NCBI GenBank assembly: GCA_019137255.1
Contig: WPDH01000070.1
Span: forward strand, 1 to 64,000
From: Corinectria fuckeliana
Taxonomy: Eukaryota; Ascomycota; Sordariomycetes; Hypocreales; Nectriaceae
Reading direction: 5' to 3'
DNA: 64,000 bases
The position numbers were made by a program, and so were the translations under genes. This document shows, piece after piece, positions 45,301-56,203 of the stretch. A model generated the notes under the pieces. The model saw only the letters and a program-made list of their open reading frames with translations, was not told where the DNA came from and ran no database searches. Position 1 is the stretch's first letter. Each line of letters starts with the position of its first letter.

Positions 45301-46158
45301 CGGGTTGGACTAGGCGAACATACCATATCCGTGGCCGTGGTGCTTGACCGCAATGCACAGCACCTTGAAGCAGTGCATGCGGATTGCTGTAGCCTTGACG
45401 CGCTGCTCGCTCTCGAGTATCATGTAGACCGGCCGAGTAAGTAGCCCGATGAACGTGTCCCTCTCGCTGGTGGTGAGGAAGATTTTGGAGAGCTTGAGCT
45501 TCAAGACCTTGCACATGATGTCGAGAGCAGCTTGGAGCTGGCTTGCCGAGTCCCACGCGGCCTCCTTGTCCTTGGCGGCTCCCTTCTTGGGCTTGCCGCG
45601 CCCACGACCTACGGGAGCCGCGGATGACTTTTCGGCCGCCTTGGTCTCGACAGCAGCAATGGTCCACTGCAACAGGAAGCCGTAGATTTCGAGGAGCTTC
45701 TTGTGGTGTGGCACCGAGTCCTGCTCGTCCGGGGTGTCGATGTCGGTGTGCACGGCGTCGGCCTCGGCGCTCAGGCCACTCATGACCAGGTCAAAGACTT
45801 TGCTGAGGGCGTGGGTCGGGAGGTAGGCCGTGTATCTGTCGGGATCAAGTAGCTCAGAATCGCGTCCCATTGCAGTCGGAGGATGAGGATCGGGAAAGGA
45901 AGGGTCAAGGGAAGTGGGGGCTAACTTGAGGAGGAACTGCAGCGAGTCCATGTTGGAGGCGCGCATGATGGCGTCGGGGTTGTCGGCCACGGCGTCGACG
46001 ATGGGATTCAACACCGAGTTGACGAATGGGGCTGTGAGGGCTTCGGGGTCATTCTCGCAGTCAAAGAGGGCCGAGTCGGCCTCCGGCGTAGGGATCCCTG
46101 CCGGGTCCGACATGTAATGCTTGAGCGCATCGTTGATGTCGAAGTTGGTTGTGTCCAT
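42368..46158 (-). CDS. CND1: Condensin complex non-SMC subunit Cnd1 (CAP-D2/Ycs4)
   Basis: Exons on the minus strand are 46158-45324, 45279-45014, 44974-42584 and 42538-42368, joining to about 1220 residues. The first intron ends at the second of two close AG sites, giving HGHGYAAQINIIQNLTYFEHL. The N-terminal Cnd1 domain (LQFLLK, THALSKVFDLVMSGLSAEADA) is followed by HEAT-repeat helices through the conserved condensin region. This includes NPYCRCRTLQVYMRLCEL, SSNVRRNAIKLLGTLIKTHPF, EVIEAIDYFEVGDAYNIEQNK and ICANNTTYADKGLQAAATLCL. The subunit is part of the condensin ring that compacts mitotic chromosomes. A 90-nt in-frame segment at 45925-45836 starts GTTAGC and ends CGACAG. Its removal would give LLKYTAYLPTHALSK, so it may be a further intron, which would make the protein 1190 residues. 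It shares a promoter with CDC7. Confidence 0.95.
45836..45925 (-). other. Possible 90-nt in-frame intron in CND1
   Basis: On the coding strand the segment runs GTTAGC...CCCGACAG. It contains no stop and its length is divisible by three, so both spliced and retained forms encode protein. The spliced form joins FLLK directly to YTAYLPTHAL, which fits the spacing of the family better. The GTTAGC donor is weak. Confidence 0.5.
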
Positions 46159-46850
46159 GGCGGACAGCTGAGTTGCGCCGCGATGAAGAAGGGTGAATGA
46201 AGAAGGGTAAATGAAGTTGTGGAAGGGAAGTGGGAGGGGACAAGGATGGAATTAATAGCGTGTCATCTGGAGACTGGCGGTAGAGTAGGTCGTGTTGCGG
46301 GTTGCGGGGTTGAATGTACGCAGCGCACAGCGCTCTTCGGCTGTATATCCTCTTCGTCTTCGTCTTCGTCTTCGTCTGCCTTGCGTCGTCACGCGTCGCT
46401 CTCGTCGCGTTGAGTGGTGATGATGCGGATGCTAGATGCAAGCGACACAACATTTGCGTGGGCGGTGATGACAGTCAAGGTCCCTCAGCAACGAATTGTT
46501 TTTGTTTTGTTCGACGCGCCGCCGCTTCTTCCCCGCCATTGCCCGGGCCACTGGAACCCGCTCAACCACTAAAACTCAGCGCGACCTGCACCGGCGAACC
46601 CCTGCAACGCAGCCACACCTTGAAGCCCCTCCACTGAACCATCCTGCAAACTCTCCCTCGAGCACCCGATCCGAGTTCTGTTCTTGCTTGATCCTTGCTG
46701 CCATTGCGTCGTCTGCGTCACCTCTGCCCCCAATTGTGTTTGCAACGAATCGGGGATTTTCCATGCGAAAAGGGCTGTCCAGGAATCCAGTTTGTGGGAC
46801 GAGGAGCTAAGGCGAGACACGCGAGACGAAACAATCGAAACGACCCCACG
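46159..46850. promoter_or_regulatory. Shared promoter of CND1 and CDC7 with MluI cell-cycle box
   Basis: A 692-bp divergent region. ACGCGT at 46391-46396, inside GTCACGCGTCGC, is a perfect MCB site for the MBF factor that drives G1/S genes. Next to it lies (TCTTCG)4 at 46351-46374 (GAAGAC on the other strand). Either gene, or both, could use the site. Confidence 0.5.
46351..46374. repeat. Hexanucleotide repeat (TCTTCG)4
   Basis: Four perfect copies of TCTTCG in the CND1/CDC7 intergenic region, about 190 bp upstream of the CND1 start. The tract may be variable in length between strains. Confidence 0.8.
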
Positions 46851-48352
46851 ATGGCGGCGGCACTTTACCAGGTCGCGGAGCACTTTGATATCCATGAGGA
46901 TGCGAGGACCGAGGATGCAGAGATGATGGCGGAGGAGGAGCGCACCGAGGAGGCTGTCCCGCCCACAGAAGAAGCCGAGCAACAATACTACCATCAACAC
47001 CAACAACCCTTTGAGGACGAGGACGAGGAAGAGGAGGAAGAGATGGCCGAGGAGAGCTCCGAGGACGAGGCTGTCGATCGAAGCGTCCAGCTTGACATGG
47101 AAAAGCTGCAAAGCGACTTTCCCGGCTTTCGCAACAAGTACCGCCTGATAAAGCGCATTGGCGAAGGTAAATACTGTTTGCCTGTCTCGCTCCGACGCGA
47201 CTGACTGACGTGTCAGGCACCTTCTCGACTGTCTACAAGGCCGAGGACGTCATGTACGACCACTTTGACAACAGCTGGGACTTTGAGGACGACTCATCCA
47301 AGTGGACGCCGCCGCCGCTCAAGCGAAACACGAGCAACTCGTCTCACCGGTCTCCCCGTCGCAAGGCCCGCTACGTCGCCATCAAGAAGATCTACGTCAC
47401 CTCCAGTCCCTCTCGCATCCTCAACGAGCTCGAGCTCCTCCACGACCTACGCCAGTGCCCTTCCGTCTGCCCGCTGATCACGGCGTTCCGCCATACCGAC
47501 CAGGTCGTGGCCATCCTGCCGTACTTTCGCCACGGCGACTTCCGCGCTTACTTCCGGGACATGACGGTCCCCGACATCGCCATCTACCTGCGCTCGCTCT
47601 TCACTGCGCTCAAGAGCGTCCACGACCACAAGATCCTCCACCGAGACATCAAGCCCACCAACTTTCTATACGATCCGGCCACCCAGCGCGGCGTCCTAGT
47701 CGACTTTGGCCTCGCCGAGAGGGAGGGCTCCGACTGTAAGCCCTGTCTCTGCCACGAAACGCGAGAACTCCGCAAGCATCGTCAGGCCAATTCGGTCTGG
47801 GCGCAAAACTCGTCCAACCCGCAGCCCGGGTATCCGAAATCCGACACTCGCTCCTCGCGCCGTGCGAACCGCGCCGGCACGAGAGGCTTCCGAGCCCCCG
47901 AGGTTCTTTTCAAGTGCACCGAACAGACGACGTCCATTGACATTTGGTCTGCCGGCGTCATCCTCCTCACCATCATGTCCAAGCGATTCCCCTTCTTCAA
48001 CTCGGCCGACGACGTCGAGGCCATGATTGAAATCGCCACCATCTTTGGGTCCAAGCGCATGAAGGCCGCTGGGCTGCTGCACGGGTGTGCCTTTGAGACA
48101 AGCATCCCCACCGTGGGGCAGCAAGGGTTTAGCATGGAGAAGATTATTCTCTGGAGCACATGCCGGACCGACGACAAGCCCTTGACCCCCGACGAGAAGC
48201 TGGCAGTCAGGTTCCTCGAGCGTTGCATGGAGCTGGACCCTAGCAGGAGAATCACTGCCGAGCAAGCGCTAGAGCACGAGTTTCTCCGAGTCGAACCTCC
48301 CGCAAGCCAGGAGCTGGGAGACGAAGACGAGATGGACATGCTGCATGCCTGA
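46851..48352 (+). CDS. CDC7: Cdc7/Hsk1-type serine/threonine kinase (DDK catalytic subunit)
   Basis: Two exons, 46851-47166 and 47217-48352, give 483 residues. The N-terminal about 90 residues are very acidic (EDEDEEEEEEMAEESSEDEA). The kinase begins FRNKYRLIKRIGEGTFSTVYKA, with the glycine loop split by the intron. It continues with VAIKKIYVTSSPSRILNELELL, catalytic HRDIKPTNFLY near residue 247, DFGLAE near 267 and GTRGFRAPEVL. Two inserts typical of Cdc7 are present: one between the glycine loop and the VAIK lysine (WDFEDDSSKWTPPPLK), and the activation-segment insert (CKPCLCHETRELRK...). With Dbf4 it phosphorylates Mcm2-7 to fire replication origins. The C-terminus after RRITAEQALEHEFL is short and acidic. 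Confidence 0.93.
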
Positions 48353-48754
48353 GTGATTTGTATCGACACCGTGTTTAGTCAAAGACGCGTGTCTCCTGTA
48401 CAACAGAACATGATCAAGAGGCGTTTGGGTTCCGAGTAGAATGATTAGGAGGTTGGCATGTTCAAGCATAAGAACCTAGATAGATGACCTATTATCGTCA
48501 ATCGTTGCATCATGCATTCGTCCCTAGACAAAACTCCCTCGTTTGCCTTCATCGGGGACAGACATGGTCATGGGCGAAAATCGATTTTATTTCGTTAAAC
48601 TCCGTTCCAGAGTCCCTGATTGCAATGCTCGAAGCCGACCAACCCAGGTCCCCCCCATCTCCCTGACTCGGCGTCCAGGGGCCCAGGACCATTTTCATCC
48701 ATGAAAACCCGGTTCCCAAATCCACATGCCCGACTCCGGCTAGCACAGGTTTAT
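48353..48754. other. Convergent 3' region between CDC7 and the uL15 gene
   Basis: 402 bp between stop codons, holding the two 3' UTRs. No other feature was recognised. Confidence 0.5.
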
Positions 48755-49502
48755 TTATGCGACAAGTTCAACAACGCCACCAGCCTCGGTGATCTTCTTC
48801 TCCGCCAGACGGCTCACCCATCGTGCGCGGACGACCAGAGGGATTTCGGGGAGACGGCCCTTGCCGAGGACCTTGGAGTAGCCGAGGGGGAGGAGGTCGA
48901 GGACGGGGACGGTGTCCTTCTTCTCGCCGGAAACGTAGGCATCGCGGGTCTCGACGGGGACGAGAGACCAGAGCTATCGAAGTTAGTGACCGTTGGTTGA
49001 AACCGCCGTCTCGTTCTCTGATTAAGTGCACTTCCTCGCACCCAACTACGAAAACAAACTCGAAATCGGGGATATGTACCTTGTCGAGGTTGATGATGGG
49101 CTTCCAGAAGTTGTTCTGTTGCTTGTGGAAGAATCGCATACCGACCTTTCCGAAGTAACCGGGATGGTACTATTCAAAGGGTCAGCCATTTCGTCCTGCC
49201 GATTTGTTTCGTCGATTTCGGGTCGTCGAACCTTGTCCATGTTGGTACGGTGGTGGTGTTGACCACCGGCCAGACCACGACCACCGGGATGCTTGCGGTG
49301 CTTTCCGACACGTCCCTTACCGGCGGAGACGTGGCCGCGGCTGTGAAAAGAGCAAAGTCAGTCCATGTTGCCTCGACTTCTAGATTGTTCGACGAGCGGC
49401 TCGAGTGCTCAATGGCGACACGGAGCCTGTTCTCCAGCAGAGAGCTCGTCGGGAAGATGGGAGCACGTACTGCTTGCGGGTCTTTGACGTTCGGGTAGGC
49501 AT
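48755..49502 (-). CDS. RPL28: 60S ribosomal protein uL15 (L27a in animals, L28 in yeast)
   Basis: Four exons on the minus strand (49502-49471, 49340-49232, 49169-49080, 48973-48755) give 149 residues, the exact usual length. The first exon encodes only MPTRTSKTRK and splits the His codon. The second gives HRGHVSAGKGRVGKHRKHPGGRGLAGG and QHHHRTNMDK, the third YHPGYFGKVGMRFFHKQQNNFW, the last LWSLVPVETRDAYV...VVELVA. The protein is a core component of the large cytosolic ribosomal subunit near the peptidyl-transferase region. Early introns in short first exons are usual for fungal ribosomal genes. A Tbf1-like AACCCTAA box lies 123 bp upstream. It is divergent from CHL1. Confidence 0.96.
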
Positions 49503-49839
49503 GGCGACGGCTGTGGTGTTGTCGCTTTTCCGGTGTTCAGGACGAAGACTGGAAGTGGGTGGTGATGTTTTTGCGACGGGCCTTCCAATGGCTAGCGGAA
49601 ATTTGTTAGGCGAGAGGGCAGGGCAACCCTAAACCTGCGAAATGGCAATTGGCAGTTGGTGGGTGTGGATGTGGATGGAGGGCCTGTGCGTGACGTGTCA
49701 GGTGACTACGCGGCATGGGCGCGGTGAAGTTCGGTGTGGCCCACCAATGATTGGGGGCTGCACCGCGAACAAGAACACGGCAACGTGACGCGATAACTTG
49801 TGCCAACGATCAGCTTGTGGAAGCAGAAGTAACGCGGAG
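49503..49839. promoter_or_regulatory. Shared promoter of uL15 gene and CHL1
   Basis: A 337-bp divergent region. AACCCTAA at 49625-49632 matches the telomere-repeat-like box bound by Tbf1 in ribosomal protein promoters of many ascomycetes. Two ACGCG cores (near 49709 and 49788) lie closer to CHL1 and could be MBF-type sites. Confidence 0.45.
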
Positions 49840-52675
49840 ATGACGGCCGAGTCTGTGGATGAAGCGGCTCGCCAACTGGAGAAGCTGGACTTCCATCATC
49901 CATACACGCCCTACGATGTCCAGGAACAGTTTATGAAGACCGTCTTTGACGTGCTTGAAGCTGGAAATGGCCAAGTTGGTATCCTCGAGAGTCCTACAGG
50001 CACGGTAAGTCTATTTTTTTATTTTTTTTTGAGGTTGGGACGATACTTGAGGTGTTCATTCACCATCGTTGAAACAGCTGGACTTGTGGATGGGTTGGCT
50101 TAAACAATTTCTGACCTCTACTCGTGCTGATTGCATTCGACTAAAACATCAACAGGGTAAATCGCTTTCACTCATATGTGCATCTCTAACATGGCTGCGA
50201 CATCACAAGTCCAACAAATTTGAAGCCTCACTCCAGGCCTCTGCTGAAGCTTACAAGGACGAGCCATCCTGGATGGTCGAGCAGCTCCTCCGCCGCAAGC
50301 GAGAAGACCTCGTCCAACGGTGGGAAGATCGAGAGAAACGACTTGAAACACTCAGAATCAAAGAGAAAGCTCTCGAAGAGCGTGGCCGCAAGCGCCGGCG
50401 CATTGAAGAGACAGTACTGAGCGGCTCTCGTGTAATCGATGAAGATGCTGAGTGGCTGCTCGATGACGTTGATGACCGCGACTCCGGCCCTCAGGATGCC
50501 CTGTCTGGCCTGAGTAAAGAGTCGCGAGACGTTCTAGCAAGCATCGGCTTGGGTGGCCCCAGAACCCAGGACCAAGACGAAGACCTCCCCGAGGAAGAAA
50601 TCAAGGTGCGATTTCTGGGCCGACCGCAAAGGGCCAAAACAGTAACATCAGTAGATTTATTACACTTCAAGAACACATTCCCAGCTATCCCAGTTCATCA
50701 CCGAACTCCGTCGTCCCACGTTTCCTCCGTCGTTGCCTCCATCCCTTGCCAAGGACAACCAGTCGAAGGCAGAAGCCGTGAAGCTACTGCCCCTCTCGTC
50801 CCGCCAAAGGCTTTGCATCAATCCTTCAGTCTCCCGACTCGGATCCGTCCAGGCTATCAACGACCGCTGTTCCGAGCTTCAACAATCGAAATCGGACAAG
50901 AAGTGTTCGTTCCTTCCCAAGGAAGAGCTTCTTTCGCAGACTCACCAGTTCCGCGACACTGCCCTTGCCACACTTCCCGACATTGAAGACCTCCACAAGC
51001 TCGGCAAGTCTCTCGCCGTCTGCCCTTATTATGCATCCCGAACTGCCTTGCCGGGCGCCGAGATTATCACGCTCCCGTATCCACTCCTGCTACAGAGAAG
51101 CGCGCGAGACGCACTCGGGATAAAGCTGGAAGGCAGCATTGTCATCATCGATGAAGCACATAACATTATGGATGCGGTAGCAAACGTGCATGCGGCGGAG
51201 ATACGAATGAGCGACCTGAAAAGAGGGCGAGGCATGCTGGGAATCTACGTCAGGAAGTTTGGCAAGAAACTAAAGGGCGTGAATCGGGTCAACGTTGGAC
51301 GAGTCGGTAGAGTCATTGAGGGACTCAGCGAGTGGATGGAAGGGGCTCTCAAGTTCAAGGCAAGTTGGCAACTTTTTGCTTGGGAAATGGCTAACGTTAT
51401 GGGCAGCGAGAAAATGGCATCGTGGATGCAAACGACCTCACGAGACCAAAAGGTATTGATCAGATCAACATGTTCGAACTGATCCAGTACATCCAAGAGT
51501 CGAAGCTGGCGTACAAGATTGAGAGCTACGTATCCCACGTCGAAAACGGGGATGCAATGGACAAGACGTCACCAAAGTCGAGTAGCCCCGTCCTTCACAC
51601 GTTGGTGGCTTTTCTCATTGCCTTTACCAACCTTAGCTCTGAGGGACGGATATTCTACGAAAAGATCAAAGATCCTACGCCAGACATTAAGCTGTCGTAC
51701 CTACTTCTGTCACCAACGCATGCCTTCTCCTCCATTGCATCAAGTGCGAGAGCGGTGATCCTCGCAGGCGGAACGATGGCGCCCTTTGACGACTTTAAAG
51801 ATCATTTGTTTCCATCGTTGGGGACCGACAAGGTGACAACGTTGAGCTGTGGACACGTCATTCCACCGGAAAACCTCTGTGTTTGGACGCTGGCAACGTC
51901 TCGACCGGGGATGGCACCATTTGAATTCAGCTACCAGCGTCGCGGTGATTCCGAGATGATAGCGCAGCTGGGCCTAGCAATCTTGAACCTATGTTCGCTC
52001 GTCCCCGACGGCGTCGTGGTCTTCTTTCCAAGCTATGGCTACCTGGACGAGGTAGTTGCGGCATGGCAGCAAAAACACGGCCCGAATGGACAGTCAATAT
52101 GGGATCGGCTGGGGTCCAGGAAAGCACTGTTCAAGGAGACAAGAGGCGGGTCCAGCGACGAAGTCCTCCAGGAGTACTCCCAGGCTATCCTAGGCGAGTC
52201 GAGCACAGGCAAGGGTGCCCTCCTGCTCAGCGTGATCGGTGGGAAGATGTCAGAAGGCATCAACTTCTCGGATCGGTTAGGGCGGTGCGTCATTGTCATC
52301 GGACTCCCATATCCGAACATTGCGTCGCCGGACTGGAAAGCCAAGCTCGAGTACATCGAGACGACGACGCTGAGCAACTTGACGGCACAGGGTGTGGCGA
52401 GGGAGGGTGCAACGGCTCGGGCCAAGCAGGCGGCCCGGGACTTTTACGAAAATGCGTGCATGCGAGCCGTGAACCAGAGCATCGGTCGCGCGATCCGGCA
52501 CCAGGGGGACTATGCGGCGATTGTGCTCGTGGATCGGAGGTACGGGACGGAGAAGATCCGCAGCAAGCTTCCGGGTTGGATCCGAGGTGGTCTGGTTGGA
52601 GACAGCCACGAGAAGGGGCTTGGAGGGTTGATGGGAGCGGTCGGAGGTTTCTTCCGAGGGAAGAAGACGAAATAG
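49840..52675 (+). CDS. CHL1: ATP-dependent DNA helicase Chl1 (DDX11/XPD-like)
   Basis: Four exons (49840-50004, 50156-50605, 50655-51359, 51407-52675) give 862 residues. The Walker A motif is formed across the first intron: ESPTGT joins GKSLSLICASL. Exon 2 holds the family's charged insert (EEEIK end). Exon 3 starts with motif Ia IYYTSRTHSQLSQF. It contains the four Fe-S cysteines (RLCIN near residue 258, NDRCSE, KKCSF, VCPYY near 327) and the DEAH box (VIIDEAHN near 370). Exon 4 has LAGGTMAPFDDF, FFPSYGYLD, GGKMSEGINFSD and motif VI QSIGRAIRHQGD. It is a 5'-3' helicase needed for sister-chromatid cohesion at forks. The third intron starts GCAAGT, a GC-AG intron; only this splice keeps the frame. 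Confidence 0.95.
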
Positions 52676-53277
52676 ACGGATGACCGGTCATTTGTTGCAG
52701 TCGGGACATTGTCTATGGGATCCCACGAATTCCCCTTTGGTGGAATTGCCTCATTCGCGGCCTACGGTTGACTGATATTCGAGACCCTTGAACGCAGCGG
52801 CCCCAGAGGCGAACCGGGAAGCAGCTCGACACGGAGAGACCAAAACGGGGGTTCCGCAGCAAAGAAGCACGCGAAGAACATTCGGCCAGCTGCAGGATTC
52901 CGAGCCTAGTCAATGAGCGGACGGCGGTCGATCCGAATGGTCTCAGGGCCCACGCGACGTTGCAACGCATTTGGCAGTTCATTCCAGTCACCAAACCGGT
53001 CAAGGATACTTGCATCTAGCGCTAGAGTGTCACCAACATGTCTGATTGGCTGGCGTCATGCCCTACGAGCGCCGATGACAAGGTTTATGCCGCAGCTAAG
53101 CACACACCCGCCGAGTCGTGACTCTCCAAACCCGAGTCTATTACAGGATTTTTCAAGGGCCGGAGGGGGAATTACTCAACTTCCATGTACCATGACAGGA
53201 TTCTGCGCTTGTGTTCAAGTCCCAAGGTCGTGACATTTGGGTGAGAGGACGGAATCCAAGCCAAACAACACATCAAG
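52676..53277. other. Intergenic region upstream of NCS1 permease
   Basis: About 600 bp between CHL1 and the permease on the same strand. No gene was seen; it presumably holds the permease promoter. No convincing nitrogen-regulator GATA cluster was seen. Confidence 0.4.
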
Positions 53278-54944
53278 ATGGCACCGGTGGCGACTGACGC
53301 TGAGAAGGGCGTGCCCGCGAAGCGAGCTGTCCCAGACGTTGACCAAGATGACCAGAGCGACACCTTCAGCACCAAGGCATCGTCGATATTCCAAAAGGCC
53401 TTGCGCATGGGACGAGTCGAGGAGAAGGGAATCCAGCCTATTCCCGTCGAGGACCGCCAGATGACGCGGTTCTACAACATCTTCACAGTCTGGTTTTCCA
53501 TCAACTCCAACATCCTCGGGTGAGCAACAGCACCGTCGTACGAGTGACGCAGATGAGATGTTTGCTTACACATGACGATGCAGCATCACCTTTGGCATGC
53601 TCGGGCCTCTTGCCTATGGCCTGAGTCTGAGGGACTCGGCTCTAGTTATCTTGTTCTTCTGCATGCTTACCACGATTGCACCCGCGTACCTCGCCACCCT
53701 GGGCCCCAAGACGGGCATGAGGCAGATGATTCAGGCTCGCTATAGCTTCGGGTATGACCACGCATGACGCCGTCCCTCGGTGTGCTAATTCTCAATAGCC
53801 GATACATTGTCTCTATTCCCGTGCTGCTCAACCTGGCTACTCTCACCGGCTTCATTGTCATCATCTACGTCGTCGGGGGTCAGTGTCTCTCAGCCGTCTC
53901 GGGCGGCAGCCTCACCCCCGATGTCGGCATCGTCATCATCGGCATCCTCTCGCTCTTTATCTCGTTTTGCGGCTTCAAAGTCTTGCACTACTATGAGAGC
54001 TACGCTTTTATCCCGGCCATCATTGCCATTGCCATCGCCGTGGGATGTGGTGGATCGCACCTCAAGAACCAGGCGACGCCCGCGGAGCCCGCCTCGGCGA
54101 GCATGGTGCTCAACTTTGGCATGATTATCGCCGGCTACATGATTCCGTGGGCTGCCATTGCCAGTGATCTCACCACGTATTTCGACCCCAAGGTTCCCTC
54201 GTGAGTTGCTTGCACCTGCTTCTCCTGGTAAACATGTCTGACAGTGATAGATGGCGGGTCTTTACCTACAGCTACTTTGGTCTCCTCACTCCCACGGTTC
54301 TGCTCATGGTTCTCGGTGCCGCCATTGCTGGTGCCCTCCCCAACGAGCCCGAATGGGAGAAGGTCTATGAACAGTCGAGCGTCGGCGGCATCCTCGCGGC
54401 AATGCTGTCCAGCGCCGGCGGCTTCGGCAAGTTTGTCGTCGTCGTCCTGTCGCTGACTCTGCTGGGCAACACGGGAGGCACCATGTACGCCATTACTCTC
54501 AACTTCCAGACGCTCATCCCGGGACTCATCAAGGTTCCCCGCTACGCCTTTGCCATTGTCGTGACGGTCATCGTCATCCCGACAGCGATTCGCGCCCAGC
54601 GGGACTTTTTCGCCAACCTCGAGAACTTCATCTCCCTGATCGCATACTGGTGCGCGTCCTTTATCGGCATCGTCATCACGGAGCACCTCCTCTTCCGACG
54701 CGGCAACTACGCCTCGTACGACCACGCCATCTGGAACGTGGCCTCGCACCTCCCCTGGGGCCTCGCCGCCATCACTGCAGGCGTCCTCTCCTTCGGGTTG
54801 GTTGTGCCCTGCATGGCGCAGGTGTGGTGGACGGGTCCCATAGCGAAGACGACGGGGGACATTGGATTCGAGGTCGCTTTCGTGCTGAGCGCGCTCTTAT
54901 ACGTGCCGCTGCGGCACCTGGAGAAGAAGGTCACTGGGAGGTGA
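53278..54944 (+). CDS. NCS1-family purine-cytosine permease (Fcy2-like)
   Basis: Four exons (53278-53519, 53584-53751, 53799-54200, 54245-54944) give 503 residues. A cytosolic N-terminus of about 65 residues leads into 12 predicted membrane helices. The first is marked by the NCS1 signature RFYNIFTVWFSINSNILGITFGML. PKTGMRQMIQARYSFGRYIVSIP follows helix 2 and is the most conserved block of fungal Fcy2-type carriers. IIAGYMIPWAAIASDLTTYFDP is the substrate-site helix region. The family carries adenine, guanine, hypoxanthine or cytosine with protons across the plasma membrane; the exact substrate is not visible. The last intron acceptor (GTCTGACAG|TGATAGATGG) puts the exon in frame. Confidence 0.92.
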
Positions 54945-55238
54945 TGGGGGAGGTGACGGCTTCAACGCGGCGTTGCCTCGACCTTGGATGTTTTAACATT
55001 ACTACATGAGCGTTTACGAGTCGACCGCCACGACGGGTTAGGGTCGAAACCACAAAAAAAATTGCAATACAAGATTTACGGCCGCAGGTTGATGGAGGTT
55101 ATCCATGTAGTGAACGAGTTTGAGAGTCCATTGGTGGCCTGGCCAGATTAACTTTTAGCAACGCACAAAAAGCCACGAGCGCAGCTTTCTCTTTCTTTCG
55201 TATTTCAGCATCACCCGTGTGTTCCACAGTAGAGGACA

Positions 55239-55957
55239 ATGACAGCAACGATGCCAGCCATCACTTGGCTGCGGGAGACTGGACGCAACCTCCGCCGCAA
55301 GCAATCCTTGGACCCCAGCCAACTTGACTATTGCCCGGCATGTGTCCGGGTCTCGAAGCTCTACGACACCGCAGGCGTCTCCGAGGAAGAACGTCTACGT
55401 CTCCGGGTCTGTTCGTACTTGTCCCTCGAGGGTCTACAGCCATGCTGACTGTTTCGCAGGAGGTGAAGGGCAACGCTGTCCGTGACTTCCGCGACGCCGT
55501 CCTCGACGTCATGGACGACTGGAAGGACCTCGTCGACTGGCTCGCGTACCGCCACATGGTGTCGTACTGGACGGGCCTCCTCCGCTGGCGCCAGTACAAG
55601 TACGACCCGCACGCCGCGGCGCCGGCCTTCCACGGCGCGCTGCCCAAGTCGCGGCTGCACCGGCTGCGGCAGCACGTCGAGGCGCGGGTGCTGCTGCTGC
55701 TGGCCGAGGACGAGGGCCTCTTCGGGCTGCAGTGCTCCGCGTTCCGCCAGGTGCAGCGCGAGCGGAGGGGCGTCTTCGCGGCGCGGCTGGAGGGGCTGCA
55801 GGCGCGGTGTAAGGCGGTTGCGGGGGACGAGCTGGTGCGGATGACCATGGGGGAGATTGTGGCCAGGAGGGGGATGCTGCGCGTGCAGAGGGAGTTTGAC
55901 ATTGACTTGGAGATTGAGACGAGGCATTACGAGGGGGATGTCAAGTTTGAGCAGTAA
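55239..55957 (+). CDS. Conserved-looking hypothetical protein
   Basis: Two exons, 55239-55406 and 55460-55957, give 221 residues. The 53-nt intron starts GTCTGT, a weaker donor than usual, but skips an in-frame stop and joins ERLRLR to EVKGNAVRDFRDAVLDVMD. The protein is basic at the start (RETGRNLRRKQSL) with a CPAC motif and Trp-rich helices (DDWKDLVDWLAYRHMVSYW). A long Arg/Leu/Glu-rich helical C-terminus ends HYEGDVKFEQ. There is no signal peptide or membrane helix. I do not recognise the family. Very GC-rich third positions in exon 2 support coding. Confidence 0.65.
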
Positions 55958-56203
55958 TCCAAGGGAGATGCTTGGGTAAGGGGCATTGAGACGCCTTGTG
56001 TTGGTTGGACTGGGTGCACTGTGCTCTTCACAACCAGAGCACATTGAACCAAGTCTCTCTCAGGATCAAGACATGTGAATGCCATTCGTGGTTCCATTAT
56101 AGCTACCTAGCTCTGAATGCTCTCTCGCCGTTCATTTAACCTAGGTCAGATCCCTGCCGTGCAATTTTCCCGATACCCGTTACCATCGAAACCGCCGAAT
56201 CGC

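Noticed and set aside
46959..47056. Acidic GAG/GAC repeat in CDC7 as a separate microsatellite
   Set aside because: It encodes the normal acidic N-terminus of the kinase in frame, so it is part of the gene.
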